From Pseudoips prasinana (taxonomy: Eukaryota > Arthropoda > Insecta > Lepidoptera > Nolidae), in NCBI GenBank assembly GCA_951640165.1, contig OX621241.1, positions 12,405,001 through 12,469,000 of the forward strand: a stretch of DNA of 64,000 nt, read 5' to 3'. The number at the start of each line of letters is the position of its first letter. Position 1 is the first letter of the stretch. Made by a program: the position numbers and the translations under genes. The notes beneath the pieces are model-generated. The model made no database searches. It had not been told where the DNA came from and saw only the letters and a list, made by a program, of their open reading frames with translations. Positions 1 to 11,605 of the stretch are shown here, piece after piece.

Positions 1-2540
1 AAAAATCTGATAATAAAATAAAATCAGCTTGGCAAATAATTAATACTGAAACTGGTAAAAGTAGATCAAGAGATCAAACATTAGTATTGAATATTGGTGA
101 TGAACTGGTTTCAGACAAGCTTACCATTGCCAATTTTTTAGGTGATTTTTTTGCAAATATACCCGTGGATATTACTAAGTGTCTCGCATCATCACCAGAT
201 GTGGCTGAACTCTTTTTAAATCAAAGCGTAAAACAAACTGTACCTAACTTTAGTTTTGAATCCGTAACAAGTGATGATATTATAAAAGCTTTTAAGAGTA
301 TTAAAAGGAAAGGCACAGAAGATTTGTGGGGACTGTCTGTTAAAGCAATTGAATCAATCATACTAAACATTGCTACAATCCTTGCAGCCATCTTCAATGG
401 CTGTATAAGTGATGGTGTCTTTCCCGATTTAATGAAAATAAGTAAGATAATACCCATTTTCAAGGCAGGTTGTTCAAAAAATGCCACGAATTATAGGCCT
501 ATTTCAATACTGCCAGCTTTAAGTAAAATATTTGAAAAGCTGATGCTCAGCCAAATGTTGTCGCACTTTAACGTGAATGAGATATTGCATAACAAGCAGT
601 TCGGGTTTACAAGGGGCCGCTCTACTCAGGATGCAGGTTGCACATTAATTAGGTCAATATTGGAGGCTTGGGAGGGATCACAGGATGCGCTGGGAGTTTT
701 CTGTGATCTCTCTAAGGCTTTCGATTGCGTTGATCATCGTACGCTCGTTGTTAAACTGAAGTACTATGGAATATCTGGCACATCTCTTGATCTTGTGATG
801 TCCTATTTATCGGGGCGACAACAGATGGTTTCGATAGGCGGTGTCACTTCGGCACGTCATCCTGTGAAAATGGGGGTGCCCCAGGGGTCTATATTGGGCC
901 CATTTTTATTTCTAGTTTATATAAATGATCTCCCTTATCTGGTAGAGAAAGTATCAGAGATAGTTTTGTTCGCTGATGATACGTCGCTCATATTTAAAGT
1001 AAATAGAAAGGATAAAGATCTTATTGAGCATAATAAAACACTCAGCTTTATATCAGAATGGTTTTCGGCAAATAATCTCTTGTTAAATGCAGGGAAAACT
1101 AAATGCATCAGGTTCTCATTGCCGAATGTGACTCAAATTGTACCAACAGTTGCACTTAATGCGAAAATATTAGATTTAGTCCCATCGACCGTATTTTTAG
1201 GATTGACACTTGATTCAAAATTGCAATGGGGTCCTCAGATTGAAAAGTTAGCAGGTAAATTAAGTTCGGCTTCCTATGCTGTCTGGAAAATAAGGCAATT
1301 GTCAGATGAACAAACTGCTAGATTAGTGTATTTCGCGTACTTTCATAGCATTATGTCGTATGGCATTCTGCTGTGGGGTTCGGCGGCTGACATAGGTACT
1401 ATTTTTGTATTGCAGAAAAGAGCAGTCAGAGCCATTTATGGTTTAGGCAGTCGCGATTCTTTGCGAAATTTGTTTAAAGAAATAAATATACTTACTGTGC
1501 CATCGGAATATATATATCAGAATAAAATGTTTGTTAGAAAAAATATTCATAATTATAAAAAGAAAAGTGAACTGCATAATATAAATACTAGGAATAAAAA
1601 CAAACTAGCCATGCCAGGCTTTAGAGTAAGCAAAACTAATAAATCATTTTTAGGAAATTGTATTAGGTTTTATAACAAGCTTCCTACTCAAATTACTGAT
1701 CTGCCTGACACAAGTTTTAAAACACATATTAAACGTGTACTTATGGCTAGTGGTTATTACACCACTAAAGAGTACATCGATGACAAAGACGTCTGGCTCT
1801 CACTTCCTACCTGCACATTGCTCGCTGGAGATCTTGTAGCCATATAGACATGACTGATCTGCTGTGTTACGTGAACTATCTGTAAATGATTGCTATCATA
1901 TACTTAATTTAAAATTATTGACTCTGTCTCAAAATGAATAATGTTATTGTTTCGAAGTTTTTCTTTTGTATACCTAAATATAATCTAAAATAATAAGCAT
2001 TCAGACAACCGATCGAGCATATATTGTGTTTGCCTACTAAATAATTACTCTAATTGGACCAAATCCCGTGTTCATGCCCGCTTGAGTATGTTTCGCCGGA
2101 CCGTCTCAACTGGGTCGTGTTGAAACCGGTAGTAGATGAACCCACTGAGTTTGTTTCGCTGGGTCTTCTCAGTTGGGGCGCATTGGATCCGGTGGTAGCA
2201 TTAAAGCGCGACCGTCGTTATTAACACAAGGTCCGTCATAATAATAATACCTTTAATATAGACAGAACCATTGACAATATGTAGTAAAAATATTAGACTT
2301 AAACTAGACAATTAAACATAATCTCTTGACAATAACTTGATACGAGCTAGCTAAATATCATTTCTGTAATAAAATAAATTTTATAAATGTTTTCATACAA
2401 GATGTACCTAAATATCTATGTTACTAGAAATAATATCTAATGTATACAACTATATTACTACAAACATGTTCTGACTATTTACAAGCGCTTTTTTAAAGTC
2501 TACGTGAATAAAAACTTTTTTTTATTTTATTTTATTTTAA
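1..2540 (+). mobile_element. LINE copy A (CR1/jockey-group non-LTR retrotransposon), 3' part
   Basis: The 3' part of a non-LTR retrotransposon whose 5' end, including any endonuclease, lies left of the window. It holds an open reverse transcriptase frame (87-1847), a 3' UTR of about 690 bp, and an A/T-rich tail near 2518-2540. The 3' UTR recurs almost base for base, inverted, at 36895-37588 and at 40011-40402, which fixes the 3' end. Within the UTR (about 2080-2200) a segment of roughly 56 bp is imperfectly duplicated, each half carrying a TTTCGC core. The clade is not settled: motifs fit the CR1/jockey group. Confidence 0.9.
87..1847 (+). CDS. LINE reverse transcriptase (5' incomplete), open frame
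   Basis: Reverse transcriptase of LINE copy A, 586 codons from the first ATG; the frame is probably the C-terminal part of a longer ORF2 starting outside the window. In order: the fingers segment with NYRPISILP, FGFTRGRST, motif A with the catalytic Asp in CDLSKAFD, GVPQGSILGPFLF, motif C FADDTSLIF, a thumb-like region, then a C-terminal part with WKIRQLSDEQ and SYGILLWGS. All visible catalytic residues are present and there is no stop, unlike copy B at 38.2-39.6 kb. Such enzymes copy their own RNA at a nicked target in the nucleus. The first ATG is a convenience start; translation normally begins upstream in the endonuclease domain. Confidence 0.88.
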   Translation: MNIGDELVSDKLTIANFLGDFFANIPVDITKCLASSPDVAELFLNQSVKQTVPNFSFESVTSDDIIKAFKSIKRKGTEDLWGLSVKAIESIILNIATILAAIFNGCISDGVFPDLMKISKIIPIFKAGCSKNATNYRPISILPALSKIFEKLMLSQMLSHFNVNEILHNKQFGFTRGRSTQDAGCTLIRSILEAWEGSQDALGVFCDLSKAFDCVDHRTLVVKLKYYGISGTSLDLVMSYLSGRQQMVSIGGVTSARHPVKMGVPQGSILGPFLFLVYINDLPYLVEKVSEIVLFADDTSLIFKVNRKDKDLIEHNKTLSFISEWFSANNLLLNAGKTKCIRFSLPNVTQIVPTVALNAKILDLVPSTVFLGLTLDSKLQWGPQIEKLAGKLSSASYAVWKIRQLSDEQTARLVYFAYFHSIMSYGILLWGSAADIGTIFVLQKRAVRAIYGLGSRDSLRNLFKEINILTVPSEYIYQNKMFVRKNIHNYKKKSELHNINTRNKNKLAMPGFRVSKTNKSFLGNCIRFYNKLPTQITDLPDTSFKTHIKRVLMASGYYTTKEYIDDKDVWLSLPTCTLLAGDLVAI

Positions 2541-4549
2541 TAATTTTTAAGCTTAGTACAAATATTATAAAAATAATAAACTTTCATTATCATATTACTC
2601 TTGGGACTCTATATTTTTTTAATAACGATTCTGAACTATCTTTTTGGATCGTGGACATTAAGTAAGTGGCCACGTTCTAAACCATCTACCTTATATTAAT
2701 TATAAAACAGAAAGACATTAAACGATTAGAAGTATGTTTTGTCTTTGTCACCCAAATTTCATTTAACATTCAAGTTATTCAGAAGAACCACATGTTAAGT
2801 TACCACATTGTATACTCATCAGAGTATGTATGTATTTTTTTTTCTAACTAACTAAATAGTGATTTATATTCGACAATATCGTTAACAATATCGTTAATTT
2901 AGTTTATTAAATATGTGTTTTGTGTGTTCTTGCAATATAAAATTATTAGAGCCAAATGCCGTATATATAAAATCTTTATGCATTAAAAGAAGTTGTCTTA
3001 TTTGCACCATTTCTAACTCAAGCATTTCAATTTCAATTTATTTATTGCTTGACTGCAACGATTTTGGTAAACTCAGATTTTTTGGATTTGTCACCACGAC
3101 GAACGACAAATTACACGAGAAGAGCACCACGTTACTATGGCCCGAACTTGTGCTTCTCAAACTCAAGAGAAAGAGAGGCAGCCTGCGTAACGGCTCGGTT
3201 GGTAACGAGAAATTGTCGAGATTAAAACACAGATCAACAACAATTATTATAATCTTATAATTTTATTATTGTAATCTAACAAAGACTTGAAGCGGTGATT
3301 TGAATCGAGCTGCTTTTCTAAACGATTGATTACAACTCCATGGAATCCTTTGGTTCGTATTGATTCAATATACGAGTATAGGTTATTATTATATATTAAA
3401 TTCGGGAGAGTTACATCATTTTAACTCAATAAATTAAATTACATAAAAATCAACTAAACCGGGTCGATATTTATGATCTACGGTTTGTTGAATCCGTCTC
3501 CGCCCGCAGCTGACTAGCAGAATATCCACAGAAACATCGGAAAAAATATGTTATGAAATTAGTTAATTGCTCAAAATGCTCGAAGGTTCAAACATGCGTT
3601 ATGGTAGATACGGCTTTTTAATGATATCGCGGAAACGGATGGACTGATTTAGATGTTATTTTTTTGTTTCTCTCGACCTCGAGAATTTTCCACGCGCATT
3701 GGAAAGGTAATGACATATCTTGATGTCTTTGGTAATAAAACGGTTTTCTTATTTTTAAGTAATTACATGGCCTTTTTGTGTTTTATTTTCTCTATTTGTG
3801 TCGAATATTTCAATTTTACGAATTGAAATGACGGTTAAATTTGAATATATATTTTGGTATATATAGCTTTATTGTAAATATTATTTTAATTTAATTGTAG
3901 TATAGGTATTACTATAATTTTTAATTATGACCAAGTTATGTAAAATATTTTTTTACATTTAATAAAACATTTACAATATCTGATAAGTTTTAGTGAGTGT
4001 TCTGAATCACACTTTGTTGTTCTGGAATAAGTCCGACGTACGATGTACCTAAACTCTAGGTAGAAATACAGATTGAAATGCAAATCGTAAACAAATAAGT
4101 TTACACGATTCGAGAGAAAAGGCTTGTACGAAATAATTTTTTACCATTCCCACAGGAACGACTAACGTAGAAGGAAGAGTATACCCACGGGTCCACTTTT
4201 TATTCATAAATTCTCCTCAATATTTCCGCGATTCTGACATCAACTGATCATAGCGTTTTAAAGAAGCGAATAAAAGAGCGTTGTTTGTAAATAGATTTCG
4301 GCCTTACTTTGAAGTTATTGCTATGTTGATCTATTGTAAGTATTTTAGTGCTAAATATCATCTGTGTAGTTACATTTTAAATGTTTTGAAAAATTTAATA
4401 GGTATAGCTCTCGCTTCGTAGCATTTATTTCTGTTTTCTTTTTTGGTGTATATTTGTTCTAATAGCTATTAGATCCCTCAACTTTATCTGCGTAATATTT
4501 TCATATTAACGGGAAAACGTAATAATACTAGCTATATTCCTAGATGTAT
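2541..4549. other. AT-rich interval, no recognised gene
   Basis: Apart from a 115-codon open frame at 2913-3260 (+) I recognise nothing here. That frame has no known motif, starts in AT-rich DNA and ends in a run of Ile codons, so I do not call it a gene. Splice-like signals do not support an exon. Confidence 0.5.
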
Positions 4550-4900
4550 GTGTGGTGTGACTTTGAGAGACAGAATACGAAATACTGATGTAAGAGAGCG
4601 TTGTGGTGTAAAAGAGAATGTAGTCAATAAGATATAAAAAGGTATGCTGAGATGGTTTGGGCATTTAGAAAGGACGAATGAAAGAAGATTGACAAAAGAA
4701 GTATACCTTGTGTGAATGGGACAACCGGAAGGGGAAGACCTCTTAGAACATTCTTTGACCAAACTGGAGACGTCCCCAAGAAAGGCCAGGTCAGAAGTAG
4801 GGAAAGCTTAAGTACACTTAAGCTGTTTTTGTCAAAAAGAAAAGTCCCAATTTTACCATTTGCAATAAGAATGGGCAAACAGGCTGTTCAAACCGATTCT
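4550..4900 (+). pseudogene. LINE C-terminal remnant (MLRWFGHLER motif)
   Basis: Plus-strand translation gives LRDRIRNTDVRERCGVKE, then after one stop MLRWFGHLERTNERRLTKE, then after a frame change TTGRGRPLRTFFDQTG and PKKGQVRS. This order (rearranged Cys, W-F-G-H motif, G-R-G-R-P block) is the C-terminal tail of LINE reverse transcriptases common in Lepidoptera. It is a short dead fragment with at least one stop and one frameshift. No reverse transcriptase core is present upstream. Confidence 0.72.
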
Positions 4901-5849
4901 TAAAGATGTTGTTTCTTACAAAATATTACCCGACTTAAAAAACATTTACACATCACAAGAACATAATTTGGAAATATTTAATTTTTATCAAAATTTCATG
5001 CTAGTACATTAGATAATAATAATAAATATTTATTTACACTAAAATACACATAGTTATTACATAATAATTAGTACATAACACATTACGCAAAATCGTTGAC
5101 GTGCTGCCCTCTTAGATAGGCTACTAATTAGCCTGTATTAAGGGGAGCCAGTGACGTATCCTAGGAAGTAAATTTAAGGTGTTATTCGCAATAGATCAGG
5201 TGAAGTGCTAAAAAGGTACATACTGCAAACTAGGTTACAACAGTCTTTTTTTGTTTTTTTTGTACATATGCTCCAGAAAATACCTGTTTTATTAACGAAT
5301 TATTATGAAAAATGACTGAAACTCATAGATATGACTTTTTAGGTAATGGGAAGCTTGATATTTCACATTCCATTGCTACCCTAGCCCCTTTAAAACCTAT
5401 TAGAGCTAGATAAACTAAAATGTCTAACTAGTATTTTTTTTGTAGTACGAGATAGCTTAATTTAGACTGGTCTTGTGTTCAATCCTAAGGCCAACCAGTT
5501 TTTGAATTAATGAGCGTATTAGAAATTAATTATCTCGTACTTAAAATGTATCAATCAATCAATTTCGCTGTATGTATATATGTGTTTCGCGATTTCTCCG
5601 TTCTATGTGGGTCTTTTTTGCATAAGGAATGCTTTGGGAAAGTTCCCATGTTTAGAAATAATGTAGGTATTTAACATTTGGTTCCAGCCGGTTGTTGTTA
5701 AGAAAAGTTTAACTCGGTAGTAGATTAAAAAAAACAGCTTAGTTCTAATAGGTTCTTAATAGGGAAGGAAGACTTACAATTCCATGCCAGCGCTAAGCTT
5801 AGTGCTGTTAGTAGTTAGTACACATGAGACCTTAGTCACCTTTTAGGCG
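4901..5849. other. Interval with no recognised feature
   Basis: AT-rich sequence without a convincing coding frame, tRNA-like promoter or terminal repeat that I can see. Confidence 0.4.
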
Positions 5850-6420
5850 ATTTGCGTGTTCTAACGTTACTTGTAAGTGTCTAAACACACTATGCCGAAG
5901 TTACGTGTCCGAAGTTGCGCGGCTGATATTGCGTTCCGACGTGTTCGGCTGATAATTATGTGCCGAACTTACGCGGCAGAAATTCAGTTGCGTTACTTGA
6001 TGCGTGTGTAGTGTGCTCCCCTACTCCCCTCCTCCGCTAGATGTTCGTCGGCAATCGAACCGAACTTCGGTCGCGTACAATGATGAAAGAAAGGGTAGTC
6101 ACGTATAATGTGTCCACTACAACTGAACGCTACGCTGAACTTACGCCTGACTGAAATTACGTTGCGTTTATAACGCAATGTAACTTCGGCGTAATGTGCC
6201 GTCAGTAATACAAATAACATTGCAGGCGTAATCATGCCGAACTTCGGTCGCGTACGTTCGGCATAGTGTGTTTAGACACTAAGTATCTCCGTTTGTATAG
6301 AAAACACGCACAGTCCAACACACTGAAACTGCATCCACGCGCGTTCATGCGTGTTCTGTGTGTTGGACTGTGCGTGTTTTCTATACAAACGGAGATACAA
6401 GCAACGTTAGAATACGCACT
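5850..6420. mobile_element. Hairpin (foldback) element interrupted by a MITE
   Basis: Two 41-bp arms at 6282-6322 and 6357-6398 (GTATCTCCGTTTGTATAG... and its reverse complement) enclose a ~34-bp loop. The outer part of the right arm (AACGTTAGAATACGC, to about 6416) pairs with sequence at about 5852-5872, left of a 406-bp block. The hairpin was therefore split in its left arm by the element at 5876-6281. Confidence 0.75.
5876..6281. mobile_element. MITE with 24-bp terminal inverted repeats (PIF/Harbinger-like?)
   Basis: Begins AGTGTCTAAACACACTATG and ends with its reverse complement, giving 24-bp inverted termini. If the ends are set as GTGTCTAAAC/GTTTAGACAC, the flanks are TAA on both sides, which fits the TWA duplication of PIF/Harbinger elements; the superfamily is inference. 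Inside, CCGAACTTCGGTCGCGTAC occurs at about 6057 and 6237 and many shorter CCGAA/TTCGG motifs occur, like subterminal transposase-binding repeats. There is no coding capacity. A lone related end lies at 7719-7743. Confidence 0.72.
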
Positions 6421-7017
6421 CACGCACTACGCTGCATCATGCGGGGCAGTGTGGCAATCGCCTTACGACAACCACTGCATGTGGCCCTGTTATTTTTTCT
6501 GGGCCGTAAACAACACGGCAGATACTTTTTCATACCTTCCTTTATTTGTTCCATATTATATTAGTACATAAACTTTAAACTTGGCAGGTTTTTATGACAA
6601 AGACAGCAAGGCTGATTTTCGAAATGAAAATATTTCCATTGACATACCGTCAACTGTACCGTAGTATGTAGGTACTTGAATTGGTTATTTATAATAATTG
6701 TTTGGCACATCAGAAGGCTTCAAGTAGGTAGGCACCTATCAAAGTCGTCGGAAGTAAAGCCTATCGATTTTTAGATACTACCAATACACATTTGAGGCAA
6801 TGCGGTGTGAAGCAAAACACAACCATGAGTCTAAAAAAAGAACCGCGGAAGACAGCCTACTAAAAATTAAGTTATGTCTTCTAAACCTCTAGTTTTAATT
6901 GTTATGTATGTACTATTACATTGCTATAGGAACTTGTTTCCTTTTGCATCTTGTCTCTCACAGTCGTTGTATAATGGCAATTTGAGATTCAGAATAGTTT
7001 TTAAATCTTATTTCCCA
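6421..7017. other. Interval with no recognised feature
   Basis: No coding frame or repeat end was recognised here. Confidence 0.4.
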
Positions 7018-7312
7018 ACATAGACTCGACTGTTGGTCTGGTCTGTGGGTTCGAACCCCACCCAGGACAAATCTCTGTATAATGACCAAGATTATTCGTT
7101 ACTTTAAAACGTTACGTTATTGTAAATACATACATAGATAATATAAATAAATTACACACAGATAGGATGTTATTTATTTATATTATGTATATATATTTAG
7201 AAATATATAAGTATATTTATCAGTTGTTTGCTTGCCGTGGTACTGTATTTTGCCTAGTTTGGGATCAGATGGCAGTGTTTTAGTTGTCAAAAGATATTTA
7301 TATTTATTTATT
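7018..7312 (+). mobile_element. tRNA-derived SINE, family 1 (degenerate head)
   Basis: A B-box-like GGGTTCGAACCCC near 7049 is followed by CACCCAGGACAAATCT. The family 3' segment (TAGTTTGGGATCAGATGGC, then AAAGATATTTA) is at 7256-7305. The A box is degraded. The next SINE starts almost at once on the opposite strand. Confidence 0.7.
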
Positions 7313-7324
7313 ATCACCATAATT

Positions 7325-7582
7325 CCAAATAATAATAATATCTAGGGACAATGTCACACAAATCATCCTAGCCCCAAACTAAGCAAAGCTTGTACTATGG
7401 GTACCAGGCGACGATATACATACTTATATAGATAGATAAATACTTAAATACATAGAAAATATCCATGACTCAGAAACAAATATTCGTGCTCATCACACAA
7501 ATATTTGCACTTACCGGGATTCGAACCCAGGACCACGAGTTACGTAGGCAGGAGCACTACCAACTAGGCTACGGTGACCGTC
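7325..7582 (-). mobile_element. tRNA-derived SINE, family 2
   Basis: Read on the minus strand: GACGGTCACCGTAGCCTAGT (A box), GGGTTCGAATCCCGGTAAGT (B box), a body with CGTCGCCTGGTACCCATAGT, and an end of TATTATTATT type. This is the same family as 57206-57450 and 18113-18390. It is full length or nearly so. Transcription would be by RNA polymerase III from the internal promoter. Confidence 0.88.
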
Positions 7583-7718
7583 AAACATTGTGAAAACTTT
7601 CTTTCGCAAAATAGGCCATGTGGGGGAGAAAAATCAATGTGCGGTATCTGTTTTAGTAATAGAATCATATGAATGGGACTCATTTGCACATTCCAAAACA
7701 GATTTTTTAATGCCGCGT

Positions 7719-7743
7719 TAGTGTCTAAACCACTATGGCGAAT
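7719..7743. repeat. Lone MITE end related to the 5876-6281 element
   Basis: TTAGTGTCTAAACCACTATG closely matches the inverted terminus of the MITE at 5876-6281. No second terminus was found nearby. Confidence 0.45.
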
Positions 7744-8224
7744 GAGGTTGCGAGTGGCAAAGGCTCTAAGACATACATAACGAATTTTAATCTCATGATA
7801 ACACCAATGAAAATGTACTGTGTTTAATATCAAATGAAAAGTTTCTACAATGCGGGTAGAGATTGATTTTTACTTGTATCTCTTGCCTTAAGGCTTTTAG
7901 AAAACAATAAGCTACCAGTGACGGTAATATTTATTTTAGGAGTTCATCTCTTCATATTGAGGTGCTAGTTCAAGTAAAGCATTAGATACCTATGTGCTGT
8001 GAAACTGAGCATACACTTAAGGAATTTAAAGGAGCCGCTGAAACGATGAGCTGCAATAGGTCTTCGTTAAGGAGTCACAGAAATTCATAGCTCCATTAAA
8101 TATATTTAATTTTTGGAACGGCAAAAGTTTGCCGATATGATTATCTTTTTAAAATCAACGAAGAAACTGGATATGGAACTGTCTAAAAAAGTTTAAGTAA
8201 ATTAGTTTAAAATGTGATAGTTAC

Positions 8225-8416
8225 CTTGTCAAAGGCGAGGGGTCGGTGTCGAGGTACGTCAGCGAGTTCCATGGCTTCGGCGGGACGGGGCGAGGGGAGG
8301 CGCGGGGGCTGCGCGCGCGCCGCTAGCCGACCTCCATGGGCGTCTGCCGCCGGGGCCGCATGCCGCTCGCGTCCGCGCTGCGCCCCCGACACCTGTTGAG
8401 CGAACACACACCGCAT
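8225..8416 (-). CDS. Probable first coding exon of a host gene (partial)
   Basis: A ~200-bp GC-rich island in AT-rich DNA. On the minus strand an open frame runs from an ATG at 8416 or, in a stronger context (GCCATGG), from 8272, which gives MELADVPRHRPLAFDK. It ends exactly at a good 5' splice site, AAG|GTAACT, with the exon's last base at 8225 in phase 0. The ATG-to-donor layout inside a GC island is what first exons of insect genes look like. The downstream exons, further left, were not recognised, so the product is unknown. The plus-strand frame over the same bases is taken as a shadow because it has no splice signal. An untranslated or non-coding role remains possible. Confidence 0.5.
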
Positions 8417-10059
8417 CCGCCGCGTTAGATGTCACACAATCACAACGAGAAGCTGTTAAAAGCCATCAGCGCCATCAAACAGTAACAGTTATACAGGCGA
8501 GTCTCTCACAATGGGCGATTCCGGGCTAGCCACTGGATCCAATCTACATACTTTTTTAATATCTGAACGACATGAATGCAGCGATAATGTTCCGAAACTG
8601 CCGCGAAAGACTTGCCTATAAAGACAACATTACAGCCAAAATGAAACCAGCTTTCTCCGTGCGGACGTCACGTCGAGTGTCCAGCCAGCGACCGTTCTAT
8701 TGATGAGATCAGCCAGTTGAAATGTATTAATGCATAGATCTTGCATTTAAATTATAAACGTGCGCTCGTTAGAGCCTTACCAACTAACAAACATCTACAC
8801 ACTTAAGTACGGAGCCATTTAACCACGTAACGTCTTACAATAATGTAATGATGATGCTAGTGCAATTACATAAGCAATGTATAATCTTCGGTTTTATTCT
8901 CCGACAATGTCCTAGGATTCTTGTAATTATAGCAATTACTATAATGTTGACTGATGCGGGAGTTAATGCGACTGCATGAGTACTAGATAGATACTATAGC
9001 GTGGGATTATTTTATTATACATATAAAGATATACAGCGTGTAACATAAAAAGTGTGGAGAAACTTATTTGTAGAACACCAGTTTCAAGTTTACAATAAAG
9101 TCGATAAGTTGACGCAGATTATATTATAAGTAAAGTATAGTTCGTCCTTAAATCGCTCATTCTTACTGTTTCGCTATCTTCGATATTATATGAAAGAACG
9201 TTTCAGAAAGACATAGGGTGTCTGTCTCAAAGGTACTATCATACAAATATTGGAGGCTGATCAGAACTTAGGGTTTTGAAAGAGTTGCATCTTTCATAGT
9301 AGTTTAAATATTTAAATTCCTTCATTTTCAGATAAAAATTTAAGAAAATTTTATTTTAATCCGATAGACAAGGGAGTAATTAAACGGCATAAGTTATAAG
9401 TTTAGATCTTCAGTAATTAAAGAATTACTTTAGTTCACATTGATAATTGGAACTCAAGTTGGAACCGTACTTAACTCCACGTTTCGGAAGATGATTAAAC
9501 AATCAGACTCAAGAAGTTCTTCAAGCTTCAAGAATTAATATTGCCAAGACGCTGCTATCCAAGTTAACTTGGTAAAAACTACATCAATCAAACTCAACAT
9601 CATTCTTTCGTATTCCCTTATTTCCATTTTTATTTTTCTTTTCCATTTTTAATTTTTTTCTTAATTAATCAACAAGAAAATAGGCCTCGCCTGATTTTTC
9701 AAGTTGGCATATTAATTTACCAAACCTTTGTATTTAGTATATTTAAAAAAGTACACTATTTTATAGATTTTTTAGTTTCATAAATATTTTAAATAATCTT
9801 TCGTTAATTTCTGTAATTGGTGTTCTACTTTTAAATTACAGTAAAAGTAAATAAATAGTGCGGTGAAGCAGTGAAAGCATCCTAAACTAACTGTATCGTC
9901 ATGTTAAAAAACTTACAAAAAAAGTGGTTTATCCATTAAAACAAAAAGGTTGGCTATAGTTGTGGCGGAAATTAGTATGGCGTTAATAAATTACTAGTCA
10001 ACTTCCAAAATCCGAAGACGAATGTTTGTATGTGAAAATTTGTATAAAAATATATCTAC
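8417..10059. other. Interval upstream of the putative 8.2 kb exon
   Basis: No further exon was recognised. If the 8225-8416 exon is real, the promoter should lie just right of 8416; no TATA or initiator could be assigned with confidence. Confidence 0.35.
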
Positions 10060-10286
10060 CGTCATCTTGTCATCCACTGCTGGACAAGCCTCCCTCCCCA
10101 AATAATGAAGTCTATGCTATGACATGGCCCTCATTCTTTGGGGAGGCTTGGCGATCGCAGTATGGTAGCCATAGTTCACGGTGAGATGCTGCTGCCTGTT
10201 CTCTGGTAGATATTCTCTCGGGACGACTTTTACGAGCCACACGGGATGAGATGGTGTGGTGAAATTTGTCCCTTCAACCACACAAT
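10060..10286 (-). mobile_element. RTE-derived short element (SINE family 3), diverged
   Basis: Minus-strand order: a TGTGTGG-type head, CATCCCGTGTGGCTCGTAAA, GCGATCGCCA, then GTCCAGCAGTGGATGACAAG as tail. This matches the copy at 38166-38427. A second diverged copy lies 80 bp away in opposite orientation, so the pair could form a hairpin in RNA or single-stranded DNA. Confidence 0.65.
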
Positions 10287-10362
10287 AGAATACTATAGCT
10301 ATGGATATGGCTAATTAGCCATACCCATACTACTATGGTGACACTATAGTAGGACACCTTTT

Positions 10363-10550
10363 ATTGCGTGGTCGCGACGTCGGCTGACTTCTGCGTCCCG
10401 TGGAATAAAGAACAAGAGCACGGACAGCAGTTTTTCTCATACTATGATCAACGTTCTACAATCGACAACCCATCAGCAAAGCGTGGAAATTATGGCAGAT
10501 CCCTCAAAGATCATTGGCTTTATCCAGTAGTCGACATATTGTTGGCTTGC
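10363..10550 (+). mobile_element. RTE-derived short element (SINE family 3), strongly diverged
   Basis: GCGTGGTCGCGACGTCGGCTG at the head, CGTCCCGTGG, and then GCGTGGAAATTATGGCAGAT follow the order of the family. It lies inverted relative to 10060-10286. The short open frame across it (10368-10589) is not taken as a gene. Confidence 0.5.
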
Positions 10551-10589
10551 TTGGCCCCCGCTCGCTTGCCTTGTCTTCTAAAACAGTGA

Positions 10590-11458
10590 CAGCCATCTAG
10601 GCTAACTGTAAGGTCAAGTAAAATGGTGTCTATTTTTGACTGATCTGATGAAATGCTCTTAAGCATGGCTCCGAATTGAGTTTTGTCTCCTAATACGGCT
10701 TACGTTAGATTCGTTAGAGGTTGTATAATACCTTATCAATTGCGCGATATAATTAGTATGGATATGAAACAGCAAGAAACTTATTTGAAAAGAGTTTTAC
10801 TGAAAATAATGATTCATACATTCAAATAATAATTAAAGACATCACTCGTGAATGAATAACGCTGTTCTTTAATTAATATTAATTTCCTTATGCATGAGCT
10901 ACACACGCCTGTTTCCTCTTTGCTTATGTAGGTAGGTGTGTTATTTTTTCAGCATTCCATCATTGCTCATTCCCTGAACCTATAATTAAACCGATGTTTA
11001 CTTAACAGTAGGTAAGCCGGTTGTAAGGGACAACCTAAGGCAAAGTGAATCTGTCTGTGAAACGTTTTTTTTTATTTTGTAGGTTTGAACACTGTATTTT
11101 GAAATTGAAATGGAATGATGAATGAAATTAACTCATGCTATTGATTTATCAAATGTTTATTAGCCTGTTCCATGCAAATATTTGTAACCTGTCGTACGTA
11201 CCTCGTCATAGTTTACGAAAGCATAAAAAAGAACATGAAAACGAGTTGATTGTATGATCTTCCATACATTCTTGACGAATTGCCATAAAATTACAGTCAT
11301 ATATGTAGAAAGTACCCGATGGTGATGGAAACAATATACAGGTCAAACCTTTAACTGGAATCGGAAACTAATTCCGAGCAATACTTCTGTCAATCGGTAA
11401 CTATTTGCAGGATATGTACAATAGAACTATACGCGTTCTAACTCCTTTTTTATTTTTT
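10590..11458. other. Interval with no recognised feature
   Basis: No coding frame or repeat was recognised. Confidence 0.4.
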
Positions 11459-11605
11459 ATTAGCTGTACCCCGCGGTTTTACACGCGTTAAACTTTATAA
11501 ATTATAGCCTATGGGTTAATCCAGAGTGCCAGCTAACTTATATAAAAAGACATCAAGAAGTAACAAACATACACACTCGCAAACTTTCGCCGAGGGATCC
11601 AAGAC
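11459..11605 (-). mobile_element. Helitron-type 3' end fragment
   Basis: Starts on the plus strand with TTAGCTGTACCCCGCGGTTT, the reverse complement of the GGGGCACAGCTAG-type 3' terminus of lepidopteran non-autonomous Helitrons. It runs into ACACACTCGCAAACTTTCGC, a segment I associate with these elements. The other end was not found, so it is a truncated copy. Confidence 0.6.

Noticed and set aside
2913..3260. 115-codon open frame
   Set aside because: No motif, no splice or promoter support, ends in a low-complexity Ile run.
10368..10589. 73-codon open frame
   Set aside because: It lies on a diverged RTE-derived short element.
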